NCBI RefSeq assembly: GCF_029623395.1
Contig: NZ_JAPYKK010000030.1
Location: forward strand, 1-55,363
Length of the DNA: 55,363 nucleotides
Direction of reading: 5' to 3'
Source: Sphingomonas echinoides
GTDB taxonomy: Bacteria > Pseudomonadota > Alphaproteobacteria > Sphingomonadales > Sphingomonadaceae
Part shown: positions 47,947-55,363 of the stretch, in pieces
Numbering within the stretch: position 1 is the first letter of the stretch
How the letters are laid out: every line of letters starts with the position of its first letter
The notes under the pieces: generated by a model
The model's input: only the letters and a program-made list of their open reading frames with translations
Told to the model about the DNA's origin: nothing
Databases searched by the model: none
Translations under genes and position numbers: made by a program

Positions 47947-49468
47947 GTCCGACGTCGGCCACCGCCGACCGGGCAAGCCCGCGCTCGGACGGTGGGGTGG
48001 AGGGCGTCATCGTACCCGGGGTGGTGGCGTTCCGTACCGCGCGCCGGGGCGGTCGCAAGCCGAGCGCCGCGCCTGCGACCACGAGGGTGACGATAATCGG
48101 GCGTTGCGGGATCGAGGTGAAGGCGAGCATCACGCCAGCGGCAAGCAGCGAACCGAAGGCGAAGCCGGCGAACGTCCCGGTCGGGCCATGGCGGTTCAGT
48201 CGGTTCCGCTCGAGCAGCAAGCGTGCCGCTGGAAAATACAACACGATGCAGAACAGCAGCACGCCGACCGCGCCGAGCGCCAGTCCGAAATACAGGTAGC
48301 TGTTGACGAAATCGATGATCCCTTCACCCTGGCGCATATCCTCCATGCGCGCCGTGACCTGATCCATCGAGTCCCCGATGATCGGGTTCTTCCAGAATTC
48401 CTCCATGCCGCGGTTGAACAATTGTTGACGATAGTCCGCGGTGTTCTGGGCGTCGGCAGTAGCGCCGCCGAGGAGGCGAGATCGCGCGAAGTAGAGCGCG
48501 CCGACCGATGTCAGCAACGCAACGGCCTTGGCCAATCCCGCACTGCCATAATGATAGAAAGCGTAGCACAGCAGGACGACGGCCGCGCCGATCAAGCCCC
48601 CGCGCGATTGCGGCGCGAGCAGGCCGATGGCGACCACCCCCGGCACGACATAACGCGCCGGGCCGTTCCGAAATTCACGATGGCACGCCAGCGCTGCCGC
48701 GAATGCGATGACCAGCGCGAAGCCGGCATTCGTGGCTTCATCGAGCGGACCGAAAGCGCGCATCGAGCCACCGCGGAACTTGACCATCATTCCCGGCAGC
48801 TGAACTTGAAACTTGCCGTAGAGCGAGGTGTAGAGCGGCCAGTGGACGCGCGCCTCATACGTCAGCACGGCGGCGAGCATGCTGCCAATGCCGGCAAGCG
48901 TGATCAAAAAAGCTCTGCGATTTCCTGCCGATCGCAAGCACTGACCGATGACTACGACGGAAATTCCGTACGCCGAGATGATCGCGATGGCCTGTCGCAC
49001 CCAGTTGGTCGCACTGGTTCCACGAATGGCGATGATGATCATCAGGACTAGAAATGCGGCGAGCGGGACGTTCCATCGCCCCGGTTCTGTCATACGGTCG
49101 CGTTGCGAGGAGGCGAGCGCCACCAGCCCACCGAGGCCAAGCGTCGCCTGCATCGTCCACGAGAAGATGACCAGGCCTGCCGTGTTCAGGCTTACGATCA
49201 GCGCTGGGATGCAGAACAGGCCGACCAGCATCACCATCAGCAGGTGCTTCCTCGTCCGTCCGGCAACGATCGGAATCAGGAACACCGCGAGGTGTACGAG
49301 CGGGAAATAGGGGATCGCGAAAAACGCCGCGTTGAACGCCGTAGCGACGAGAAACGGAAAATGCGCCGCGACCGTCCTGCTTTCCCGCTTCAGGACAGCG
49401 AAGTACATCGCCCATCCGATCGCCATGACAACCTCGAGATATACAAAGTTCTTGGCGAGTGTCAGCAT
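47927..49468 (-). CDS. O-antigen ligase/Wzy-type polymerase
   Basis: 513 residues with about 12 hydrophobic helices and a large periplasmic loop (about 215-420). The helices FLVATAFNAAFFAIPYFPLVH and VVPGVVAIGLLAPQSRGGLIGAAVVLL are visible; the latter contains the SRGG motif of Wzy_C/WaaL proteins. It probably polymerises EPS repeat units in the periplasm, the usual partner of the adjacent flippase. The C-terminal 35 residues are a Thr/Pro/Arg-rich tail. A WaaL-type ligase is the alternative. Confidence 0.88.
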   Translation of the reverse strand: MLTLAKNFVYLEVVMAIGWAMYFAVLKRESRTVAAHFPFLVATAFNAAFFAIPYFPLVHLAVFLIPIVAGRTRKHLLMVMLVGLFCIPALIVSLNTAGLVIFSWTMQATLGLGGLVALASSQRDRMTEPGRWNVPLAAFLVLMIIIAIRGTSATNWVRQAIAIISAYGISVVVIGQCLRSAGNRRAFLITLAGIGSMLAAVLTYEARVHWPLYTSLYGKFQVQLPGMMVKFRGGSMRAFGPLDEATNAGFALVIAFAAALACHREFRNGPARYVVPGVVAIGLLAPQSRGGLIGAAVVLLCYAFYHYGSAGLAKAVALLTSVGALYFARSRLLGGATADAQNTADYRQQLFNRGMEEFWKNPIIGDSMDQVTARMEDMRQGEGIIDFVNSYLYFGLALGAVGVLLFCIVLYFPAARLLLERNRLNRHGPTGTFAGFAFGSLLAAGVMLAFTSIPQRPIIVTLVVAGAALGLRPPRRAVRNATTPGTMTPSTPPSERGLARSAVADVGPRSTGS

Positions 49469-49699
49469 GGTGTGCTCGAGATTGGCGGCCCGTCAGCGGC
49501 TGCGGGAGTGTGGGCGACGCCTCCTCCTAATTGCATTCGGCAACCGAGGAAAGTGCGCCGGTGCCGCCATAACGCGCACCGAAACAGACGCTCCTCCAGA
49601 AACACGCGATTGGCGAATTATTAACCAAACACGTCGACGATTCTAATACGTCAAATGCAGTAATACACTCTCCAAAGCACTGACTTTGGGGAAGTAAAA

Positions 49700-52600
49700 A
49701 TGCCTGACACACCCACAATCGGAATGAATCTCGCTGGCGTCAGCTATTACGGCAACCAGTTTCCGTTCCTAAACCGTTTCAAGACGTCGGGAAGCTGGAC
49801 CGTGCGCGACAGCAAATACACCCCGATGGGGGCGCCGCCGCTTGACGCGAACGGGTATCCGACCGCCATCCCCACGGGCGGGGCGCATATGTATGCGATG
49901 GTCGAGCTCGACCCTGCTTCTCTCCCGATGCCCGACGTCTATGTTCTGCGGTACAAGGGTGACGCCAGCTTCTCGATTTCGTATAGCCAAGTCCTGAGTC
50001 AGAAGCCCGGCGAAATCGTCTTTCGCTATAGTGGTGGAGTGTCGGCGCAGCTTAGCATCAATGCGATCAATGCTGGCAACCCGCCAACCGATATTCAGAT
50101 CGTACGGCAGGACCAGCTTTCGCTGTTCGACTCTGGCGAAATCTTCACCCCGGAGTTTCTGGCAAAGGTCGACCCGTTCTCGACGTTGCGTTTCATGGAC
50201 TGGGGCGGCACGAACAACTCGAAGACCACCAATTGGGGCAGCCGCAAGTCGATCAACACGGCATCCTGGTCGGGTGACGTTCCGATCGAGGTGATGGTCG
50301 CGCTGGCAAACAAGACGCACAACAACATGTGGTTGAACATTCCAGCGGAAGCGGACGACCAATATGTCACGAAAGCGCTGCAATACGTTCACGACAATCT
50401 CGACCCGGCGCTGAAGGTCAAGGTCGAATATTCGAACGAAGTGTGGAACTTCGGATTTCTCCAGTCCCATTACGCCTTGAAAATGGGCGATCAGCTGTTC
50501 GGCAAGGACGTCAACGGGGACGGGGTCATCGATGGCAACAACTCCGCCGAACATGTCGGGGATGGCTACGTGCAATTCTACGGCTATCGTTCGGCCCAGA
50601 TCGCAACGATCGCCAAGGCGATTTTCGCGGACGCGCCGAGCCGCCAGGAGAGCGTGCTTGCGACGCAAACCGCGTATCAAGGGCTTGAGCGCTCCGTCCT
50701 GAAGGGCGTCGCCCGGGTCGGTGACGTCTCGAAACTGTTCGACGATTATGCGGTCACGACCTATTTCGATCTCTACAAGGTCAGTGAGACAGATCTTCTG
50801 GCTTGGTCGCGCGCCGGGGAGGCCGGAATGGTGTCCGGATTTGCGGCGTTGAAGGACTCGCTGGCCCGTGTGCAGGCGCAAGACGTATATCAGGCGGGGG
50901 TCGCGAAAAAATTAGGTCTCGACCTGATCGCGTACGAAGGCGGTGTCCACACCGACTCGATCCGCTATTCCGCTGCAGCGCAGCCCGAAATCCAGGCGTT
51001 CCTCGCGCGGCTCAGCACGGATCCCCGGATGGCGGATCTGTACAAACAGATGGCGGCGGACTTTGCGGCGGCAGGTGGCACCGAAATCAACGCGTTCAAC
51101 AACGTCGGCCCGTCCTCGAAATACGGCGAATGGGGTGCGCTCGCCAGCACCTATGACGCAGGCAGCGCAAAATATGATGCGTTGGTGGCGCTGGCCAATG
51201 CGGGGCGGACCGCTGCCAATCCGGCGGACACGATCTCGTCCGGCGACAAGCTGGATGTCGCCACCGCGCTCAACCAGTATGTCCTGAATGCGACCCAACG
51301 GAATCTCGCCTTCGGTGGCACCGGTGCGTTCGTCGGGACGGGCAATGCGCTCGACAACGTCATCCTCGGCGGCGACGGCAAGAATACGCTTTCGGGCGGC
51401 GCTGGTCAGGATCGGCTGGTCGGCGGGGCCAGCGACGATGTGGTCGATGGCGGCACGGGCGCCGACACCATGGTCGGCGGAGCCGGAAACGACGTCTACA
51501 TTGTCGATGACGCAGGCGATGTCGTCACCGAACTCGCATCGGGCGGGACGGACGAGGTGCGCACCGCGCTCGCCAGCTACACGCTGGGCGACAACCTCGA
51601 AACCCTGACGTACACCGGCACGGCGGCCTTCAAGGGCACGGGCAACGCGCTCGACAACGTCATCACCGGGGGTTCGGGGAACGACGTGCTGGATGGCGGG
51701 GTCGGCGCGGATACGATGATCGGCGGCGCTGGCAATGACACCTATGTCGTGGACAATGCGGGCGACGTCGTCACCGAAGCGGCGGACGGTGGGACCGACG
51801 AAATCCGCACGACGCTCGCCAGCTTCACGCTTGGTGCCAATCTCGAGAACCTCAGCTACACCGGGACAACTGCGTTCACCGGAACGGGTAACGCGCTCGA
51901 CAACGTCATCACCGGCGGCGCAGGCAACGATACGCTGTCGGGCGGGGCGGGGAACGACCGGCTGATCGGCGGCGCGGGGAACGATGCCCTGCTCGGCGGT
52001 GACGGCAACGACTATCTCGACGGCGGCGCAGGTTCCGACAAGATGACCGGCGGCGCGGGCGACGATACCTATGTCGTCGACACGTATGCTGATCAGGTGA
52101 TCGAACTGTCCAACGGCGGCAACGATACGGTCAATACCACGCTGTCGATGTACATGCTGTCCAGCGATGTCGAGAACCTGCGGTATCTCGGGTCGTCCAA
52201 CTTCATCGGCATGGGGTCGGCCAGCGCCAACGCCATGTGGGGCGGTGCGGGCAACGACTATCTGTGGGGCGGGGCCGGCAACGACACGCTGTACGGCAAT
52301 GCCGGCGACGACGTGCTGGACGGCGGCGCGGGGGCGGACACCCTGTATGGCGGTGCCGGGAACGATACGTATCTGGTCGACGACGTCAACGACAAGGTGA
52401 TCGAACTGGCCGGGGAAGGGACCAACGACGTTGTTCGCGCCAGCGTCAGCTACACCCTGTCCGACAATGTCGAGACATTGTGGCTGGACGGCAATGCGGC
52501 GATCGACGGAACCGGCAACACCGGCGCCAACACCATCACCGGCAATGCTGCCGCCAACGTGTTGCGCGGCGGCGGCGGGAACGACATCCTGCGCGGCGGT

Positions 52601-53026
52601 GGCGGGAACGACACGCTGTACGGCGGCACGGGGGATGACCAGTTGTTCGGCGATGCCGGCAACGACACGCTGTACGGCGGCGGGGGCAAGGATTTCCTCG
52701 ACGGCGGTGCTGGCGCGGATACTTATCGGTTCCTGCCGGGTGAACTCGGCAAGACGGCGGCGACATCGGCGACCGTAGTGCTGGGCGCAGGGCAGGGCGA
52801 CAAGATCAACCTGAGTGCGATCGACGCCAACACGGCCACGACCACGCGGGACGCGTTCCGCTTTGTCGGCAGCGCGGACTTCACCAAGAAGGCCGGTGAG
52901 CTTCGCGTCCAGGCTAGCGGCAGCGACTGGATCGTTTCCGCCGACACCAACGGCGACGGCGTCGCCGACATGGTGCTGACCGTGAAGTCGACCGCGGGCG
53001 TGTTGTCGACCGACTTCGTGTTCTGA
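49700..53026 (+). CDS. RTX-repeat protein with N-terminal glycoside-hydrolase-like domain
   Basis: 1108 residues from the ATG at 49700 (GGGGAAG at 49688-49694). There is no signal peptide: MPDTPTIGMNLAGVSYYGN starts the enzyme-like domain directly. Glu247 (VEYSNEVWNF) and Glu413 (IAYEGGVH) are the probable acid/base and nucleophile of a retaining clan-A hydrolase. DVNGDGVID (270-278) is an EF-hand-like loop not seen in the paralogue. From about residue 540 there are dozens of GGxGxDx-type RTX nonapeptides (GGAGNDTYVVDNAGD, GGAGNDTLYGN), with repeated VxTExxDGGTDEIRTTLASFTLG units. A serralysin-type C-terminal region ends STDFVF. Type I secretion is therefore likely, probably by the pair at 39953-43527. 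Confidence 0.92.
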   Translation: MPDTPTIGMNLAGVSYYGNQFPFLNRFKTSGSWTVRDSKYTPMGAPPLDANGYPTAIPTGGAHMYAMVELDPASLPMPDVYVLRYKGDASFSISYSQVLSQKPGEIVFRYSGGVSAQLSINAINAGNPPTDIQIVRQDQLSLFDSGEIFTPEFLAKVDPFSTLRFMDWGGTNNSKTTNWGSRKSINTASWSGDVPIEVMVALANKTHNNMWLNIPAEADDQYVTKALQYVHDNLDPALKVKVEYSNEVWNFGFLQSHYALKMGDQLFGKDVNGDGVIDGNNSAEHVGDGYVQFYGYRSAQIATIAKAIFADAPSRQESVLATQTAYQGLERSVLKGVARVGDVSKLFDDYAVTTYFDLYKVSETDLLAWSRAGEAGMVSGFAALKDSLARVQAQDVYQAGVAKKLGLDLIAYEGGVHTDSIRYSAAAQPEIQAFLARLSTDPRMADLYKQMAADFAAAGGTEINAFNNVGPSSKYGEWGALASTYDAGSAKYDALVALANAGRTAANPADTISSGDKLDVATALNQYVLNATQRNLAFGGTGAFVGTGNALDNVILGGDGKNTLSGGAGQDRLVGGASDDVVDGGTGADTMVGGAGNDVYIVDDAGDVVTELASGGTDEVRTALASYTLGDNLETLTYTGTAAFKGTGNALDNVITGGSGNDVLDGGVGADTMIGGAGNDTYVVDNAGDVVTEAADGGTDEIRTTLASFTLGANLENLSYTGTTAFTGTGNALDNVITGGAGNDTLSGGAGNDRLIGGAGNDALLGGDGNDYLDGGAGSDKMTGGAGDDTYVVDTYADQVIELSNGGNDTVNTTLSMYMLSSDVENLRYLGSSNFIGMGSASANAMWGGAGNDYLWGGAGNDTLYGNAGDDVLDGGAGADTLYGGAGNDTYLVDDVNDKVIELAGEGTNDVVRASVSYTLSDNVETLWLDGNAAIDGTGNTGANTITGNAAANVLRGGGGNDILRGGGGNDTLYGGTGDDQLFGDAGNDTLYGGGGKDFLDGGAGADTYRFLPGELGKTAATSATVVLGAGQGDKINLSAIDANTATTTRDAFRFVGSADFTKKAGELRVQASGSDWIVSADTNGDGVADMVLTVKSTAGVLSTDFVF

Positions 53027-53030
53027 TCCA

Positions 53031-53071
53031 GAGGCCCCTGCCGGGAGGGCTTTCCTCCCGGCAGGGGTCTC
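53031..53071. terminator. Strong hairpin between convergent genes
   Basis: CCCCTGCCGGGAGG (53035-53048), loop GCTTT, CCTCCCGGCAGGGG (53054-53067) form a perfect 14-bp stem, extended by four more pairs (one G-T) to 53031-53071. It starts five bases after the RTX gene stop and ends six before the stop of the WecG/TagA-like gene, so it serves both strands. Confidence 0.75.
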
Positions 53072-53076
53072 TGACC

Positions 53077-53868
53077 TCAGTGCGGCGTGCTGCGCCGCCG
53101 GTTCCGCTGCCAGCGCAGCGCGATCCTAAAGATCTTCGGTCCTTCGACCAGATAGCGCCGGCCCAGCCGGCGCGGGCTTCCGGCGAGGCGCCAGAACCAT
53201 TCCATCCCGGCCTGCTGGACGATCCGCGGCGCGCGCACCTGCGCCCCGACGATGAAATCGACTGCCGCGCCGATGCAGAAGGCCGTGCCCGTGACCGTTC
53301 CAGCCGCCGCCATCTCCGACGCGAGGATTTCCTGCTGCGGCGCCCCGACGGCGAGCAAGGTGAACCGCGCGTTCGCCGCCGCAACCGCATCGACCGCGGC
53401 CTGCCGCGCCGCGGCGTTGCGGCGCAATCCCATCGGCGGTTCGTGGTGAACGATCGTGATGCGCGGATATTGCGCGCGCAATTGCGCGACCAGCGGGGCG
53501 CTCGCGCCGACGATGCACAGGCGGTCGCCGTCCTGCAGGACCGAACCGAACAGCGCGACGATCAGATCGCTGCCGGGAACGACGGTCAGCGCGATCCCGT
53601 AGAGCTTGGCGAGCCGCGCGAGGACGCGGCTGTCGTTGAGGCACAGCAGCGCCCCCTGATAGACCGGCCGAAGCTCGGGCTGCGCGTCGATCTGGACCAT
53701 ATGGTCGACGTTCGGCGTGACGATGTAGCCGAACCGATCCTCCACAGTCCGCGTTCGCAGGAACGCGACGACCTCCGCTGCCGTCACGGTGTCGAAATCG
53801 AGGTCGAGGAAGGTCGTCCTTGGAAAACGGTCGTTCCGGGGAACGTCTGGTTGTCGCGTCGAGGTCAC
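53077..53868 (-). CDS. WecG/TagA/CpsF family glycosyltransferase (GT26)
   Basis: 263 residues. It contains LDLDFDTVTAAEVVAFL, GYIVTPNVDHMVQIDAQPELRPVY, LNDSRVLARLAKLYG, GDRLCIVGASAPLVAQL, LLAVGAPQQEILASEM and CIGAAVDFIVGAQVRAPR, the characteristic blocks of the WecG/TagA/CpsF family. Members transfer a sugar (ManNAc, ManNAcA or glucose) onto a polyprenyl-diphosphate-linked acceptor at the inner-membrane surface. It is probably the second transferase of the EPS unit. It is convergent with the RTX gene and divergent from the next gene, with about 117 bases between starts. Confidence 0.94.
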   Translation of the reverse strand: MTSTRQPDVPRNDRFPRTTFLDLDFDTVTAAEVVAFLRTRTVEDRFGYIVTPNVDHMVQIDAQPELRPVYQGALLCLNDSRVLARLAKLYGIALTVVPGSDLIVALFGSVLQDGDRLCIVGASAPLVAQLRAQYPRITIVHHEPPMGLRRNAAARQAAVDAVAAANARFTLLAVGAPQQEILASEMAAAGTVTGTAFCIGAAVDFIVGAQVRAPRIVQQAGMEWFWRLAGSPRRLGRRYLVEGPKIFRIALRWQRNRRRSTPH

Positions 53869-53984
53869 GGCAATCTTTCCCCTGCTGATGAACGGCGCTT
53901 CCGGTGCCAGTTTGGCAACCCCGGCGTCAAGCGCCGACCATCATGCGGTTGACAAGCAGGGGCCCCGTAAGGCTAGCCCAGCCA

Positions 53985-55049
53985 ATGGATCGAATTGTGT
54001 CGCCCTCGCCGGATTCGCGGCCTGAAACGATCGGCGCGCACGTGGGCGTCGTCATGATCGGCCGCAACGAGGGCGAGCGTCTGCGCCGTTGCATTGCCTC
54101 GACCAGCGGGACCGCTGCCCGCGTTTACGTCGATTCCGGGTCGACCGACGACAGTGTGGCGTGGGCGCGTTCGCAGGGCGTGACGGTGGTGGAGCTTGCG
54201 GTACCGCCCAAGTTCACCGCGGCGCGCGCGCGGAACGCCGGGCTGGAGCGGTTGCGGAAGGATCATCCCGGGCTCATCTTTGTCCAGATGGTCGACGGCG
54301 ATTGCGAGCTTGCGCCGGGCTGGCTCGATGCGGCGCGCGATGCGCTGGAACGCGATCCCGGTCTTGCGCTGGTGTTCGGTCGCCGGCGCGAGCGCTTCCC
54401 GGAACGGTCGATCTACAACGCGTTCTGCGATGACGAATGGAACGTCCCCGTCGGCGAAGCCGCTGCCGGTGGTGGCGACGTGATGGTGCGGGTCGATGCA
54501 CTCACCGCGATAAACGGCTATGATGGCGAGATGATTGCGGGCGAGGACCCGGACATGTCGATCCGGCTGCGCAAGACGGGCTGGCGCCTGTACCGCATCG
54601 ACCATGAGATGACGATTCACGATGCGGCGATCCTGCGGTTCGGCCAATGGTGGCGCCGGACCGAGCGTTCCGGCCACGCGTTCGGCGAACTCGCGGATCG
54701 GCATCCGGGTCTGCGCGAGCCCGATTGGCGGCGTCAGTGCCGCAGCATCCTGCTGTGGGGCGGGGTGTTGCCGGTGTTGGTGCTGGCGATGGTGCTGCTC
54801 GCGATCGTGTTCGGGCCGCTCTGGCTGGTGCCCGCCGTTGCGTTCGCCGCGGTGTGGCCGTTGCAGGCGCTGCGGATCGCGGCGCGGCGGCGTGCGACGC
54901 TGCAACCGCGGCAGGCGTTGCTGACGGGGGCGTTCCTGATGATCGGCAAGGGGGCCGAGATGATCGGACTGGCGCGCTTCCAGATCGGGCGGCTGACCGG
55001 ACGGCGCTCCGACCTGATCGAATATAACAGCGGCCCCGTGCGCAAATGA
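53985..55049 (+). CDS. Family 2 glycosyltransferase
   Basis: 354 residues from the ATG at 53985 (a longer frame from 53904 has a Pro/Arg-rich leader without family sequence). GT-A fold: VGVVMIGRNEGERLRRCIAS, VYVDSGSTDDSVAWA, MVDGDCELAPGWL (metal-binding DGD) and GEDPDMSIRLRKTGW. Two membrane helices near the C-terminus (about 260-310: ILLWGGVLPVLVLAMVLLAIVFG) anchor it. Probably an inverting transferase of the EPS pathway. Its stop overlaps the acetyltransferase start (ATGA). Confidence 0.92.
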   Translation: MDRIVSPSPDSRPETIGAHVGVVMIGRNEGERLRRCIASTSGTAARVYVDSGSTDDSVAWARSQGVTVVELAVPPKFTAARARNAGLERLRKDHPGLIFVQMVDGDCELAPGWLDAARDALERDPGLALVFGRRRERFPERSIYNAFCDDEWNVPVGEAAAGGGDVMVRVDALTAINGYDGEMIAGEDPDMSIRLRKTGWRLYRIDHEMTIHDAAILRFGQWWRRTERSGHAFGELADRHPGLREPDWRRQCRSILLWGGVLPVLVLAMVLLAIVFGPLWLVPAVAFAAVWPLQALRIAARRRATLQPRQALLTGAFLMIGKGAEMIGLARFQIGRLTGRRSDLIEYNSGPVRK

Positions 55050-55363
55050 GCGATACGCCATCGCTATGGGCGCAGATCCGCGAGGATTGGGTGGCGCATG
55101 GTCGCGATTGGACGCGTCCCGGCTTCCGCGCGGTCGCGATCCATCGCTTCGGCGTGTGGCGGATGGGGGTCCGCCCCAAGCCGCTGCGCATTCCGTTCAG
55201 TCTGCTGTACCGGATGATGTTCCGCCGATGCCGCAACAATTATGGCATCGAACTGCCCTATTCGGTCGTGCTCGGACGTCGTGTCGTGATCGAACATCAG
55301 GGCGGGATCGTGATTCACGGCAATAGCGTGATCGGCGACGATTGCGTGATCCGGCAGAATTGC
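55046..55363 (+). CDS. Serine-acetyltransferase-like (left-handed beta-helix) protein, partial
   Basis: The ATG at 55046 overlaps the upstream stop; 106 codons are present before the window ends. MSDTPSLWAQIREDWVAHGRDWTRPGFRAVAIHRFG is a CysE-like helical N-terminus. GIELPYSVVLGRRVVIEHQGGIVIHGNSVIGDDCVI starts the hexapeptide repeats, with the catalytic-type His in VIEHQGG. In an EPS locus it more likely O-acetylates a sugar than makes cysteine. The C-terminal repeats lie outside the window. Confidence 0.85.
   Translation, partial: MSDTPSLWAQIREDWVAHGRDWTRPGFRAVAIHRFGVWRMGVRPKPLRIPFSLLYRMMFRRCRNNYGIELPYSVVLGRRVVIEHQGGIVIHGNSVIGDDCVIRQNC

Noticed and set aside
51300..52700. Short repeated DNA pattern that could be mistaken for a CRISPR array
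   Set aside because: The repeats are in frame, vary at synonymous positions and encode RTX nonapeptides; there are no unique spacers of even length.

Overview
The window looks like a chromosomal segment of a sphingomonad (Alphaproteobacteria, Sphingomonadaceae). The evidence is the high GC content, the preference for TonB-dependent receptors, the bamD-recN-ligA and secB/timA-mltA-smr gene neighbourhoods, a PEPxxWA-type PEP-CTERM protein, and a right half that resembles a sphingan-type exopolysaccharide (EPS) locus. The species cannot be named from the sequence alone. No rRNA, tRNA, CRISPR array, transposase or prophage gene was found.

Left part (1-16.6 kb): envelope and sensing genes. These are a cut-off unknown gene, a TonB-dependent receptor, a secreted tandem aspartyl-protease/TPR protein, four small genes (one DUF3297), a chemotaxis transducer, a porin-like protein, a LytS/LytTR two-component pair, an HD-domain protein resembling diiron oxygenases, and a large Oar-like TonB-dependent receptor.

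Middle part (16.7-29.5 kb): housekeeping genes. These are ligA, a 65-codon gene, a cold-shock gene, recN and bamD on the minus strand; a mannose-6-phosphate isomerase; the minus-strand group secB-murJ-trpS; and the divergent timA-mltA-smr group.

Right part (29.6 kb to the end): EPS production, regulation and secretion. A UDP-uronate epimerase and four overlapping rml genes (A-C-D-B) make nucleotide-sugar precursors, including dTDP-L-rhamnose. prsR and prsK encode a PEP-CTERM-type two-component system whose regulator is a sigma-54 activator. The adjacent PEP-CTERM gene has a good -24/-12 (sigma-54) promoter match, so the regulator and a probable target lie together. A PilZ protein with intact c-di-GMP motifs is followed by a type I secretion ATPase and adaptor, a family 4-like glycosyltransferase, a Wzx-like flippase, a Wzy/ligase-like protein, a WecG/TagA/CpsF transferase, a family 2 glycosyltransferase and a partial acetyltransferase. 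The cluster runs off the right edge.

The most interesting feature is a pair of homologous proteins in the EPS locus. One (44754-46472) has a twin-arginine-like export signal. The other (49700-53026) lacks a signal peptide and carries a long RTX calcium-binding C-terminus. Both keep two glutamates in the arrangement expected of a retaining clan-A glycoside hydrolase (SNE[IV]WN and YEGG). My inference is that this is a two-compartment polysaccharide-processing pair, with the RTX member exported by the linked type I system. Many gene pairs that converge end to end are separated by strong GC-rich hairpins.
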